64,000 nt of DNA from NCBI RefSeq assembly GCF_021869535.1, contig NW_026262712.1:50574884-50638883 (forward strand), in the 5' to 3' direction. Under the pieces are notes generated by a model. The model saw only the letters and a list, made by a program, of their open reading frames with translations. It did not search any database and had not been told where the DNA came from. The stretch's first letter is position 1. The number at the start of each line of letters is the position of its first letter. The translations under genes were made by a program, and so were the position numbers. The DNA comes from Mytilus californianus. Its lineage: Eukaryota > Mollusca > Bivalvia > Mytilida > Mytilidae. Below, piece after piece: positions 1-10,334 of the stretch.

Positions 1-815
1 TTTGCTATACTGTCCAATGTTGATGCTTGCTACAGACTGCTATACTGTCAAATGTTGATGGTTGATACAGACTGCTATACTGTCCAATGTTGATGGTTGC
101 TATAGTCTGCTATACTGTCCAATGATGATGGTTGCTATAGTCTGCTATACTGTCCAATGTTGATGCTTGCTATAGTCTGCTATACTGTCCAATGTTGATG
201 GTTGCTATAGTCTGCTATACTGTCCAATGTTGATGGTTGCTACAGACTGCTATACTGTCCAATGTTGTTGGTTGCTATAGTCTGCTATACTGTCCAATGT
301 TGATGGTTGCTATAGTCTGCTATACTGTCCAATGTTGTTGGTTGATATAGTCTGCTATACTGTCCAATGTTGATGGTTGCTACAGACGTTGTTGGTTGCT
401 ATAGTCTGCTATACTGTCCAATGTTGTTGGTTGCTACAGACTGCTATACTGTCCAATGTTGTTGATTGCTAAAGACTGCTATACTGTCCAATGTTGTTGG
501 TTGCTACAGACTGCTATACTGTCAAATGTTGATGGTTGATACAGACTGCTATACTGTCCAATGTTGATGGTTGCTATAGTCTGCTATACTGTCCAATGAT
601 GATGGTTGCTATAGTCTGCTATACTGTCCAATGTTGTTGGTTGCTATAGTCTGCTATACTGTCCAATGTTGTTGGTTGCTATAGTCTGCTATTCTGTCCA
701 ATGTTGTTGGTTGCTATAGTCTGCTATACTGTCCAATGTTGATGGTTGCTATAGTCTGCTATACTGTCCAATGTTGATGGTTGCTATAGTCTGCTATACT
801 GTCCAATGTTGATGG
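1..815. repeat. 35-bp minisatellite, about 23 units
   Basis: Head-to-tail units of 35 bp built on the phrase CTGCTATACTGTCCAATG, followed by a TTGATGGTTGCTATAGT-like half, run from the left edge to about 815. Units differ at a few positions (TTGATGG or TTGTTGG; CTATAGT or CTACAGA). One unit near 390 lacks 16 bp. A rare three-unit variant signature at about 47 recurs at 521. The array continues outside the window. No ORF runs through it. Confidence 0.95.
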
Positions 816-2249
816 GATTTCTGTTATCCCTTTTATGCATTACATTTATAACAAATTAGTATATTTTATTCACAAATTAAATTTGACCCCCAAAGATTGC
901 CGTAGATTCTGATAGTAGGTACATGTTTAAGTTTTTTATTTGGCTTTTCTGTACAAACCAAACGTTTTATTTTTGTTGAAAATATTTTGCTTTATAAACG
1001 CGTCAGATATCATATGCATCTGAAAAGTTTGTCCGGACAAATAAACCTACAAAAAAAGTACAACTATAATAAATCTATATGGACGTTAAAAGAGGGGATT
1101 CCCAGAAGCATAAGTCGACACATTGTGTTGACAAATGGTCTTATATCAAATATTTGATCACTGTTTAAAAAAACAATAGTCCTATTCGTGTTGATCAAGA
1201 TTATTTAATCCAAATGCATGTTATATGGGTTATCTTGTTAACAGTATTAATTATGAATTAAAATTTAAATTATGGTATTGTTTATTACTGGTGTTAGTGA
1301 GCCAAAATATTTTGCATTGTGAAGTATGAATAATTTTATGACATTGCTAGTCTATAATTTTTGCCAAAATATTGTATGTTAAAATGCTTTTGATATCTTG
1401 TTGGTATTTAGGAGGTTTTATGCAATAGTAAGTATAAATCTTAATACACAATTATATAAATTATATGCTTTACTTAACAGGCTTCGTTAAATCTGAAATG
1501 AAAGTTCTCTTCTACATAAAATATGAAATTGACACCGTTTTAATATGGTGCGTTATAAGATTTTTTTCTGGAATTGCCTTCATCAGGAACGTCCAAACTC
1601 ACACTTAAGTTTTATGTGTTTTTCTACAACATCAATAACCATTATAATTCAACCTAAAATTTTAAATATCAGAATGTTCTTATCAGGTTGAGAAACACAT
1701 CTGCTACTTCAAAATATAAGATGTTAATCTTATTAAATGTATAGCTTGAAAACATATATTTTTATCTTAACTGGTACCTCAAAACATGAGATGTCTTATT
1801 AGCTTGTGAATATGAGATGTTTAAATCAAATAAATAACGCAAATAATGTTTCAAATATACTTGCAAAGATTAAATGAAGGATGCGACATACATACATTAT
1901 TGTTACTGTGTGAGTTTTAATTGTTCGTTGTTTTATTGAATCATGTGCTTAATTACAAATATTGTTTTCTTATAGACATAATCTATAATTTAAGACGAGT
2001 TATTCCTCTTCCTTCCGAACTCGATCATAATGTTAAAAATATTGTAAATTACACAAAATGTAAAGAACACTATAAATAAATAAATTTTCCCCTTCTACAG
2101 GAGTGCTTAACTATCTTGACTAACCATAGGGGTCGGGCACGGTCGTCACTATTGACATGCTTATATTTTTTGTTCCTACTTATTTATATATGATGTTTTT
2201 TTTATTCTTACAAATCTCGATCATAAAGTTAGATGACGACGGATATGTT
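816..2249. other. Gene-free AT-rich stretch
   Basis: No ORF of note, no splice-bounded exon and no recognisable repeat. Anonymous AT-rich sequence between the minisatellite and the RT remnant. Confidence 0.5.
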
Positions 2250-2643
2250 CGGATACAACAGATACAGTTAGGTCTGCCTCATATCTTGACTTACATCTAA
2301 ATTGACAATGAGGGTCGGTGGAAAACAATACTTTACGAAAACAGAGATGAATTCAGCTTTCAAATTGTGAACTTTCCATTTCTATGTTGCAACATTTCAG
2401 CAGAGCCTTCATACGGAGTACTAAGTATATATCTCCCAGCTGATACGATATTACAGGGCTTGTATTTCCTATCATGATTTCCTTGATAGAGGATTTCTGC
2501 TCACAAGGAAGTTATTTAACCAAGAGATCCAAGTGAAGTTGAAATCATCCCTTCGTAAATTTTACGAACGCCATCACGAGTTGGTTGACCGTTATGGAAT
2601 ATCCGTTTCACAGATGATTGCGGACATGTTCCAAATGTCGTAA
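2250..2643 (+). pseudogene. Decayed reverse-transcriptase C-terminus
   Basis: Three frames joined by small indels read as the C-terminal part of an RT polyprotein. A segment reading SYLDLHL is followed, after a 1-nt shift, by a stretch ending IVNFPFL, then PSYGV. After another small indel come YISQLIRYY (reading past two extra C) and FLDRGFLLTRK, and finally KFYERHHELVDRYG down to the TAA at 2641-2643. I recognise this as the tail of an RT family frequent in bivalve genomes, but I cannot assign its clade securely. Polymerase catalytic motifs are absent because the copy is 5'-truncated. The sequence after its stop codon is the dispersed repeat described next. Confidence 0.7.
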
Positions 2644-3295
2644 CTACAATCCCGTCCCTTTTCCCCTGAATTTGACCTACCGAATTAGACTTATTACCGG
2701 ATTTGTACTAACATGAGCAACACGACGGATGCCACATGTGGAGCAGGATCTGCTTACCTTTCCGGAGCACCTGAGATCACCCCCAGTTTTTGGTGGGGCT
2801 TATGTTGCTCAGTCTTTAGTTTTTTATGTTGTGTTTTGTGTACTGTTGTTTGTTTGTTGTTGTTGATCTTTTTCTTTTTAGTTAATTTTCTACTTGTGAG
2901 TTTGAATGTTCCTTTGGTATCTTTCGCCTCTCTTTTTCCAATTGTCGTAACCACAATTATGTCCTCTTTCCTCGAATGTACCCTACCGAATAAGAATTAT
3001 CACTGGATTTGAATTTCCATGAGCAACACAACGGGTGCCACGTGTTGAAATGGATCTTTTTACCCTTCCGGAGCACCTGAGATCACCACACTTTTGGGTG
3101 GGGGGTTCGTGTTGCTCAGTCTTGAGTTTTCTTTGTTGTATTTTGTGTACTGTTTGTCTTTTCGTCGTTTTCGTTTGTTGCCATGGTATTGTCCGTTTGT
3201 TTTCTACTTTTGGTATCCCTTTGGTATCTTTCCCCCCCCCCCCCCCCCCCCCCCTTTTAGAAAGTGTGTTATTACATCTCTTTAAGAAAATTTGA
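2644..3295 (+). repeat. Retroelement 3' tail (family A), tandem pair
   Basis: Directly after the RT stop comes a unit containing CATGAGCAACACGACGG, a GGAGCACCTGAGATCACC block and a TTGTGTACTGTTTGT block. It occurs twice with a period of about 305 bp (compare 2,679 onwards with 2,984 onwards). Open frames through it code only for hydrophobic low-complexity peptides and are not genes. Related copies lie at 19,310-19,580 (+) and, inverted, at 25,990-26,170, 43,770-43,960, 47,560-47,648 and 53,500-53,705. Confidence 0.8.
3232..3254. repeat. C23 homopolymer
   Basis: Uninterrupted run of 23 C at the 3' side of the second family A unit. A C17 run lies at 53,627-53,643 within an inverted copy of the same family, although not at the matching position. 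Confidence 0.95.
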
Positions 3296-3721
3296 TATAA
3301 CATAGACAGTTTTAAGTATAGGATATACAATGTATTGCAAGTTTCTCGCCATTCAAACTTTGAGATGACCTATGAGAAACTTCTAAATCATTGTTTTCCG
3401 ATGATTCTGCTCTCTCATTAGAAAGTAGGAAAATAAAAAATGATCTGTTACTTGAATGAAGACATTTTACGCTTTTCCAAATTTCAAATACAACTAATTT
3501 TGTCCTGTAGATTCAGCCCCGTAAATAAAGAGATTGAATGTTCATTTTTTATGCATACCTAGTTTAGCTAGATTTTGAGTTATTGTTTATTGCTGGTGTT
3601 AGTGTTCCAAAAGATTTTTCATTGTAAAATATAAATTAAAGTCAAATCAAGCAACAAAATGACGATTACCAAATATTTTTTTTATGTTTAATACGCTTTT
3701 TAATATTCTTTAAATGATGAT

Positions 3722-4262
3722 GAAGATGAATAGCTGCTTAACGTCCAGTGGGAAATTAATATGCATATTCAGGACGAGAACATGTTAATGTAATACGAAT
3801 ATTAACCCTGCTTTGTACTAGACCGACACGCTGAGCTGGATTTTTAACGTGCTAGTTCACAAGGTAAAATTCTTGTTAATTTCATGTCTCCATATTAATA
3901 TTGTTTATGATGTTATTATTGTGTAATTTATTTTGTTCGATTATTTATTATTTGTATGTAATGGAGAAGACGTTCTAAGTTGCAAAACTTGTGTCTAATC
4001 TATTGTCAATGTTTTGGACAATAAAATGTGTTTAAACAAGGTAACAGTCCGCAGGACGACATGTCACCTTACCCGGACACATTATTATGACTCCGAGCCG
4101 ACCAGTCTTTGCTCTTACTCCTTAATGCCGCGTTCTTAATGGAGAAGCAGCAAATACCAATGTTGATTAAAGTCTTTGGTTTGACCCGGTCGGGGTTCGA
4201 ACCCACGACCTCCATCACTCGAGGCGAACACGCTACCACGAGGCCACCGAGGCGGTTACATT
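3722..4262 (-). mobile_element. SINE with tRNA-derived head, plus SINE tail
   Basis: On the minus strand, 4,262-4,180 reads as a tRNA-like head with a box A-like TGGCCTCGTGGTAGCG and a box B-like GGGTTCGAACCCC. A body of about 200 bp follows. The left part (3,722-3,870) carries the AACGTCCAGTGG... and GACCGACACGCTGAGCTGG blocks typical of bivalve dispersed repeats. It may be one long SINE or two juxtaposed elements. The tRNA-like part does not fold into a convincing functional tRNA with a clean anticodon loop, so I call it SINE-derived. Confidence 0.6.
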
Positions 4263-4494
4263 AAATGACATGTCAAGTACATGAAGGTGAACTTTTTAAG
4301 ATGGGAAACACATTTCACATGACTTCCATACAGAATTTATTTCCTCGAAACAAATAATGAACTGCTTGGAGTTTGTAAGTTAGCTTAGTGTGGAAAATCA
4401 AACTCAATCACATTTTATGTAAAATTTTCATGTTACCTTTTATAGTTGCTTCTACAGTGATTACTGATTTGTTGCATACTTAAAATATTTCTTG

Positions 4495-4553
4495 CTTATC
4501 CTGAACATGCATGAAATATTTGCCACTGGAATTTAAGCAACAAACAAACAGAA
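4495..4553 (+). mobile_element. SINE 3' tail fragment
   Basis: Contains TCCTGAACATGCATG, AAATATTTGCCACTGGA and a CAAACAAACAG end. This is the complementary form of the block at 3,722-3,790. Relatives are at 37,908-37,980 and 58,785-58,870. Confidence 0.5.
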
Positions 4554-4639
4554 AAAAACTATTTTTGACATATAGCTGCGAGTGCTTAATATTTTTATAA
4601 TATATTTTTTTTTTCTCTTTTAGGTTTTCTTTCTTTCAT

Positions 4640-4651
4640 ATTTTTTATCAG
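4640..4651 (+). promoter_or_regulatory. Candidate 3' splice site before the ankyrin gene
   Basis: A pyrimidine-rich tract ends TTTTTTATCAG at 4651, 43 nt before the ATG. A second candidate, TTCTCTTTTTAG, ends at 4623. Either would leave an untranslated upstream exon outside the recognised region. It is inferred from sequence alone. Confidence 0.35.
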
Positions 4652-4694
4652 ATTTGCAAATCTGCATTAAGCAAGAGAAAAATAAAAACGTCCA

Positions 4695-5456
4695 ATGGAA
4701 ACCAAACAACCAAATGGAAGTGCTCCGAACGCCGAAAATGATATCATACCAGCCTCTGCTTTATTGACAGCTTCAAGAAGTGGAAATTTGAAAAATATTG
4801 AATATTTTTTACACCATAACTACGATGTTAATATTTGCGATAAAAACAACGAAACACCATTGTATATAGCGTGTAAATCAGGACACATCGAGATTGTCAA
4901 ACTGCTTTTGAAGAGCAAGTGTAAAACAAACATCCTTAATAAGAACGATCAAACAGCTTTGCATGAAGCTGCGAGAAAGGGATTTACTGAAATAGTTCAT
5001 CTATTATTGAAATATAAAATACATAAGTGTGACCTTGACATTCTGAACAAAAAAAGTGAAACGCCATTGTTTATGGCCTCTATCGAGGGCCATAGTGAAA
5101 TTGTAAAATTACTGCTACAATACAAATGTGATCCTAATTTAGCTAACTGGAACAATGACACTCCTTTGCATGTAGCTGTAACGGAGGGTTACACGGAGGT
5201 CGTTGGACATTTATTGAAATACAAATGTAACCCAGATATCATTAACAACCAAAACGAAACACCTTTATACATAGCCTCATTTTTAGGATTTTCTGAAATA
5301 GTGAAGCTATTTCTAGAATTCAATGGTAATCCGACAGTACCTCATGCCAAATCTGCATTGAAGGCAGCGTCCACCGAGTGCCACCATGAAGTTGTTGAAT
5401 TATTGAAAAACTATCGTCCCCCTTCTTGTAAATCGTTTGTCTGTAATATTCTATGA
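4695..5456 (+). CDS. Ankyrin-repeat protein, 253 aa
   Basis: Intact single-exon reading frame made almost wholly of ankyrin repeats, which form helix-turn-helix stacks that bind other proteins. Approximate repeats are residues 21-48, 52-83, 86-119 (with a short insert), 122-152, 155-185, 188-216 and a degenerate cap at 218-240. The core signature TPLYIA / TALHEA / TPLFMA / TPLHVA followed by EIVKLLL-type helices is clear. There is no signal peptide, membrane segment or catalytic domain. The C-terminus (PPSCKSFVCNIL) has two cysteines and is not a repeat. The ATG follows a short stretch after a likely splice acceptor, and an AATAAA lies 18 nt after the stop. Ankyrin-only proteins are very numerous in bivalves, so orthology cannot be set. 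It could also be the last exon of a longer gene, but the start looks natural. Confidence 0.85.
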   Translation: METKQPNGSAPNAENDIIPASALLTASRSGNLKNIEYFLHHNYDVNICDKNNETPLYIACKSGHIEIVKLLLKSKCKTNILNKNDQTALHEAARKGFTEIVHLLLKYKIHKCDLDILNKKSETPLFMASIEGHSEIVKLLLQYKCDPNLANWNNDTPLHVAVTEGYTEVVGHLLKYKCNPDIINNQNETPLYIASFLGFSEIVKLFLEFNGNPTVPHAKSALKAASTECHHEVVELLKNYRPPSCKSFVCNIL

Positions 5457-5473
5457 ATGTATCGCAGAACTGA

Positions 5474-5479
5474 AATAAA
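5474..5479 (+). terminator. Polyadenylation signal AATAAA
   Basis: Canonical AATAAA 18 nt after the ankyrin gene stop codon, supporting the 3' end of that transcript. Confidence 0.6.
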
Positions 5480-5835
5480 ATGTCTTATCATCACGTGTCC
5501 TTTTCGAAAACATAGAAGCAGTACACGTATGACCAATTTACCCGGATTTTGTTTCAATCAAAGGAGTAAAATTTTAAAGTTTGTTAATCCGGCCTAGATC
5601 AATTTGAATATTTAAGAAATCAGTATATTAACATACATAAAAAGTTGTTCTCTTTAATTTTGAATAAATCCATAAAACCAGTATTGATATTTGATTCAAG
5701 GCATTGCTATTGAATACAATTTGTATGCGATATTGCAAAATTAACATGCGTTATTGGCAAAATTTAGCATAGAAGGACGCCAATAACCAAAATGAATTCA
5801 TGATTTGTGTCTGAAAAACAATGTATATAGTTTTG
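5480..5835. other. 3' flank of the ankyrin gene, no gene
   Basis: AT-rich sequence with no ORF or repeat that I recognise. Confidence 0.4.
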
Positions 5836-6224
5836 TTAAAATATTCTTATTCACTTTTTTGGTCTTTTGGAAAATGTTGTTTGTGCTGTATTTACACCCC
5901 TCTACCAAGAAATTTGTTTTCTATGCACATGTATAAAAATTGCGGTTTTTATCCAACTCAATCATAGGTTTGAACGTTGTTTTCAATTTAGACTTGTTTA
6001 TATATATATATATAATTTAACAAAACGCATTTGACTAACAGGTCGAACAACAAATGTTCTTAAACCCTGCTGACTGCCATTGGCGATTGCCAAATAAACG
6101 GATCACCGATGTAATAAATGGATCTTATTTATAATTTTTATACTAAACAGAAAACAATAAACTTGCGGAAAAGATGGTATACCGCAAAAAGAAGGTGCAA
6201 AAGTTTTTGTACACCATATCCGGA

Positions 6225-6248
6225 TTTCGACAATTAATGTCTCTTCAG
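6225..6248 (-). ncRNA. Hammerhead-like core motif
   Basis: Minus strand reads CTGAAGA, then GACA-TTAAT-TGTC (a perfect 4-bp stem), then GAAA. This is the layout of hammerhead core strand 1, helix II and core strand 2. Helix III and helix I are not convincing, so activity is doubtful. Confidence 0.3.
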
Positions 6249-6687
6249 TGATGTTAGGAATCGAAACGGTATTTGGAAAGCCATACAATTTACCTCAATT
6301 TGGGATAGACTCTTGAATTTTGAGGAGTCAAAATAGGATGAACGGATCATATAAACCCGAAGGCAAATATAATACAAGTCCAAACGAAAAATTATAAACA
6401 AGTCTAAATTGAAAACAACGTTCAAACCTATGATTGCGTTGGATAAAAACCGCAATTTTTATACGTGTGCATGCAAAACAAATTTCTTGTTAGAGGGGTC
6501 TAAATACAGCACAAACAACATTTTCAATTTAGACTTGTTTATAATTTTTCGTTTGGACTTGTATTATATTTGCCTTCGGGTTTATATGATCCGTTCATCC
6601 TATTTTGACTCCTCAAAATTCAAGAGTCTATCCCAAATTGAGGTAAATTGTATGGCTTTCCAAATACCGTTTCGATTCCTAACATCA

Positions 6688-6711
6688 CTGAAGAGACATT
6701 AATTGTCGAAA
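6688..6711 (+). ncRNA. Hammerhead-like core motif
   Basis: Plus-strand mirror copy of the motif at 6,225-6,248, with identical core and helix II. Confidence 0.3.
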
Positions 6712-7076
6712 TCCGGATATGGTGTACAAAAACTTTTGCACCTTCTTTTTGCGGTATACCATCTTTTCCGCAAGTTTATTGTTTTCTGTTTAGTATAAAA
6801 ATTATAAATAAGATCCATTTATTACATCGGTGATCCGTTTATTTGGCAATCGCCAATGGCAGTCAGCAGGGTTTAAGAACATTTGTTGTTCGACCTGTTA
6901 GTCAAATGCGTTTTGTTAAAATATACTTTTTCACTTTTTTGGTCTTTTGGAAAATGTTGTTTGTGCTGTATTTAGACCCCTCTAACAAGAAATTTGTTTT
7001 GCATGCACACGTATAAAAATTGCGGTTTTTATCCAACGCAATCATAGGTTTGAACGTTGTTTTCAATTTAGACTTG

Positions 7077-7107
<31 letters not shown>

Positions 7108-7119
7108 TTACTCTAAATA

Positions 7120-7530
7120 TCAGCACAACAATGTTAAATCTGCAAATTTGCCGAAGCAAATTTTTGTTCTTCCCTCTAGTAGAATCTAGAGTTGTAACAC
7201 AGTACATGATATATTAGGCATGAGGATGGAATTGATTGCAGATTAGCTAAATTATCTATCGCAAAGGATCGTAAGATAAAGTCACCGAAATAATTATGTC
7301 TAAACAAGTGACAACTCTACAACAGATCCATCCATTGGATCACCAGTGAAGGTGATACACGGCTGAAAACACATATTATATTCATAATTACTCTAAATAT
7401 CAGCACAACAATGTTAAATCTGCAAATTTGCGTGAGCAAATTTTTTGTTCTTCCCTCGCCGGGATTCGAACTCATGCTACTGAGATATCGAGACAACACC
7501 GCCTGCACTGTATCCAGCGCTATATATATA
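7120..7530 (-). mobile_element. tRNA-headed SINE and a partial copy
   Basis: Minus strand 7,523-7,445 carries a tRNA-like head, with box B-like GAGTTCGAATCCC and the GGCGAGGGAAGAAC junction. A body with TTTGCAGATTTAACATTG follows, down to about 7,381. A partial second copy of the body lies at 7,105-7,170, next to the (TA)n tract. The head is flanked on the right by another TA-rich tract. Confidence 0.55.
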
Positions 7531-7801
7531 TAGATATATATGTATATCAGACGTCTAGATATTAGTCAACGATCTTTCTTACGAGGGCGCTGGATCGTTA
7601 CGAGTAACCAGTTCATATCGCACATTTCTATTTTTATTTGAAGCATATCTATGCAGTCTCTGTTGTAAATAGCTATTTAACCTACGTCATTTTACAAGCG
7701 TTTTTGTATTCGGTTTTGATTGTTTTAATTTGTATAAATTTCAAGATTGTTATAGTTAAATCAGAATAGATTGATATGATTCATTTTACATCATAATCAT
7801 A

Positions 7802-7828
7802 CTGATGAAGGAAATCTGTTATCCGAAA
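7802..7828 (+). ncRNA. Hammerhead-like core motif
   Basis: CTGATGA, a GGA...TCC hairpin, then GAAA, with spacing as in a hammerhead core. Helix II is only 3 bp, and I found no good helix I or cleavage site. Confidence 0.25.
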
Positions 7829-7903
7829 TATTTATAGGTAATTACATTTAATGTTTTCATTTTTTAATATTGGTGTTGTTTTGTACACTTTTTAGGCGTT
7901 TAT

Positions 7904-7910
7904 ATATATG

Positions 7911-7970
<60 letters not shown>
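7904..7970. repeat. (TA)n microsatellite
   Basis: Nearly pure alternating TA of more than 45 bp, with a few interruptions at its left end. Confidence 0.95.
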
Positions 7971-7973
<3 letters not shown>

Positions 7974-8086
7974 GTACATGATATAAGGACCTGTTATATA
8001 TGACAAAGTATAGATAATCCTGTCCTTTGGGTCTTTATGGATAGTTGTCTCATTGGTAATCATTCTGCATGTAAATGTAAAAAGAT

Positions 8087-8280
8087 ATGTGGTATGATTG
8101 CCAATGAGAAAAGTGAAACTCTCCACCAGAGACCAAATGAAGTAGAAGTTAACAAATATGGGTCACCGTACGGCCTTCGACAATGAGCAAAACCTATACC
8201 ACATAGTTGGGTATTAAAGGCCCCGAAATGACAAATATTAAACAATTCAAATGAGAAACCGAACTGTATGTACATTTATG
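8087..8280 (+). repeat. Dispersed repeat family B
   Basis: Starts GTGGTATGATTGCCAATGAG and includes GTACGGCCTTCGACAATGAG and a GGCCCCGAAATGACAAATAT block. Related copies (often only one end) lie at 14,378-14,800 (-), 19,584-19,866 (+), 27,270-27,575 (-), 32,448-32,500 (-), 38,473-38,790 (+) and 52,600-53,035 (-). It is noncoding. Confidence 0.75.
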
Positions 8281-8312
8281 ATTTATGTTTTGTCTGTGTG
8301 CTATAGAAACAG

Positions 8313-8674
8313 AATAGACTATTTTCATATTACCGACTTTTGACTCCGGATTATATAATTTTTCGACAGGTTACCTTTTCTGTGGTAAAACATCCTGGTA
8401 CTCGGTCAAGTAAGAGCAACCAAAATAGATAAAATCAAGCATATAATCGATGTAATTTGAGGGGAAAGTTTACTGTTTTCCGATGATTTTGTTGTGTAAA
8501 GAAAATATGAAGCAGTTAATTTTCCTTAAAAATTGTACCGATTGAAAGCTTGATTTTACTTCTTTACGTTTCTATTACTTGACTTGCTACCAGGATGTCC
8601 TACCACAGTAGGTAACCTGTCGAAAAAAAAATAAACTTGAGAGTCAAAAGTCGGTAATATGAAAATAGTCTATT
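8313..8674. mobile_element. MITE-like element with long inverted ends
   Basis: The left end AATAGACTATTTTCATAT... and the right end are inverted copies. They continue through the ACCGACTTTTGACT block and, with a gap, through CGACAGGTTACC and ACATCCTGGTA. The arms are about 90 bp around a spacer of about 180 bp, and no protein is encoded. I could not define a target-site duplication with confidence. Confidence 0.7.
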
Positions 8675-9333
8675 GAAACTACAGGTTTAATGCTGTTGTT
8701 GTTTATTTACTATCTATATAATTTTAAATAAGATTACAAATATTTTATGGACCTAGGTGTGAAAGAATTCTTTCATACGAGAATATTGTAGAAATAAATA
8801 AAACTTATAGTGATCGAAACATATGGTCTAACCTTAAACTTGAAGAAGACGTTTATGTTTAACATTGTTTGGCTGGTGTCAAACAAGTATGCCTTTCAAA
8901 AATATTTATAACAAATCGTGTTTTATCTTTACGAAAATTAAATTTACATAAGGATTTGACGATAAAATAAATTGATTACCTATCAGAATATGTATCTGAT
9001 TTCAGTACTGATTAATCTTAAAGACACAATTTGTAATATATATTTCGATTACATATAATGATTATGGACGTCTTTTAAATACTTAAAGGTAATTTATTGT
9101 TTTAAACTATTTTATAGGGTGGTGTGGGATTTATTCATTTCAGTAAATGGTTTAGCTATACTTTTGAATTAAAATGATTCCAGAGAGAACAAAAATGGCA
9201 AGTCCAGTAAACGTAATGACTTGATGTTCTATGTGGATATTTTGAGTGCCGATGTCAGCCATTTTTGCATGGTCTTACTATAATATTATAAAATAACATA
9301 TCTTAATAATAAACGACCAAACTTAGTACTGCA
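8675..9333. other. Gene-free AT-rich stretch
   Basis: No recognised gene or repeat. Confidence 0.4.
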
Positions 9334-10127
9334 ATCAAAGTACTGAAGTACTGAACATCGGATGACCACAAGTTCTTGAGGATGGTCAAAAGCACTTGTC
9401 TCAGAAAAAAACAACATATCTCTTTACCTGAAACTGAGGTTAATGTACAGAGATATATTTTTTTCTGAGACAAGTTCGTGCGTGGATGATGAATAAATGA
9501 CAGGAAATTCAACTTCATCGTAATAACTATTATATTGTAGTGATACAAATCAGTATACACTGATTTGTTGTTATATATAATATTAAAATAACAGTTACAT
9601 ATATATATATATATGATTTGCATCCATTTGTATATAATTCTATTCTACTATTCTAATAATAGTGCAATGCAAGTGCATGGTGGACACTTTTCTATAAAAA
9701 TTCGATTTTTCTAAGATTGGATACGAGTAGGCATTCATATTTTCCCGCAAAAACAATTACAAAGTTACCGGTCCTTGTCGGTATTGTCGCAAACCGTTCT
9801 TTGAGATATTCTTCCGCATGCTTTAACAAAATTTTTTCGGTACGTGTGCATAGATATTATCAATGATTTTTTACTTATATATATATGTATATCTAACTAC
9901 AAAACATTTTCATATTATTAATTTATGTTGTAAACAAAAATATTTTTATCAGTATTCATTGAAGAGATGTATTTATATCAAACGATAAGGAATGTTTTTT
10001 TGCACTCGTTTATGTGCGCATATTTATCATGTTTATAGATCGGTTACAAACCCAAAACTAATTTACATAATGGAAATCTAGGCGATAGCAAAACATCGGA
10101 ATGACCTCAAGGTCATCGCGATGTAAA
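9334..10127 (+). repeat. Left arm of a long inverted repeat
   Basis: Aligns in reverse complement with 14,812-15,566 through many shared blocks: AAGTACTGAAGTACTGAACATCGG, CATGGTGGACAC / GTGTCCACCATG, CGCATGC next to GAATATCTC, and GGAATGACCTCAAGGTCAT / ATGACCTTGAGTCATTCC. The arms are diverged, by eye roughly three quarters identical. A smaller hairpin at 9,391-9,474 (CTTGTCTCAG...CTGAGACAAG) lies inside this arm and has a partner in the other arm. Confidence 0.8.
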
Positions 10128-10334
10128 AATGACAGTCCTTCTCGACTCTTCACTAGCGACAATCAATCGTTTGATAGCGGGTTAGATGACAGAGAAAGAT
10201 ATCATTCATTTAGCAAAGCTCGACTCGAAGACATCTCAGATTCTTGTACTTTTTTTTCGCTAATTGAAGGTGTGCAGCTAATTTTTGCCAGCACTTTATT
10301 GTCATCAGATGATGTTTTTAAAAGTAAACAATAA
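10101..10334 (+). CDS. Small serine/acid-rich ORF, 77 aa, unrecognised
   Basis: Complete frame beginning at the inner end of the left inverted-repeat arm, so about the first nine codons lie in repeat sequence. Residues about 9-48 look coding-like: KNDSPSRLF, then SFDSGLDDRERYHSF, then ARLEDISDS. DSGLDD resembles the DSGxxS phosphodegron of I-kappa-B-type proteins, with D in place of the second S. The C-terminal third is hydrophobic and reads like run-on sequence after a possible donor GT near codon 50. It may be a first exon or a chance frame. I assign no function. Confidence 0.25.
   Translation: MTSRSSRCKNDSPSRLFTSDNQSFDSGLDDRERYHSFSKARLEDISDSCTFFSLIEGVQLIFASTLLSSDDVFKSKQ

Larger units (their letters stand above)
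5836..7104. mobile_element. Mirrored repeat complex with (TA)n ends
   Basis: About 6,011-6,410 and 6,529-6,930 are near-perfect inverted copies. Both encode the same mirror-image ORF peptides, which is why open frames appear on both strands. The spacer (6,410-6,528) and the outer parts (5,836-6,000, 6,905-7,080) are further pieces of the same unit, which appears in direct tandem at 62,873-63,880. (TA)n tracts lie at 6,000-6,013 and 7,080-7,104. No RT or other known protein domain is encoded, so this is a non-autonomous element or a pseudo-LTR-like part of a retroelement. Confidence 0.75.

Noticed and set aside
1-815. CRISPR-like regular repeat
   Set aside because: Units are contiguous with no spacers and the window is eukaryotic. 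It is a minisatellite. The 30-bp units at 17,161 were rejected for the same reason.
2713-3295. Open frames of 99, 115 and 86 aa on both strands
   Set aside because: They lie in the tandem family A tail, are hydrophobic or basic low-complexity, depend on the C23 run, and are not kept in other copies of the repeat.
4180-4262. tRNA gene on the minus strand
   Set aside because: Box A and box B are present but the anticodon arm is irregular, and the sequence continues into a SINE body. The tRNA-like block at 7,445-7,523 was rejected likewise.
6103-7207. Open frames of 61-101 aa repeated on both strands
   Set aside because: Mirror images produced by the inverted repeat. The same unit at 62.9-63.9 kb does not keep these frames.
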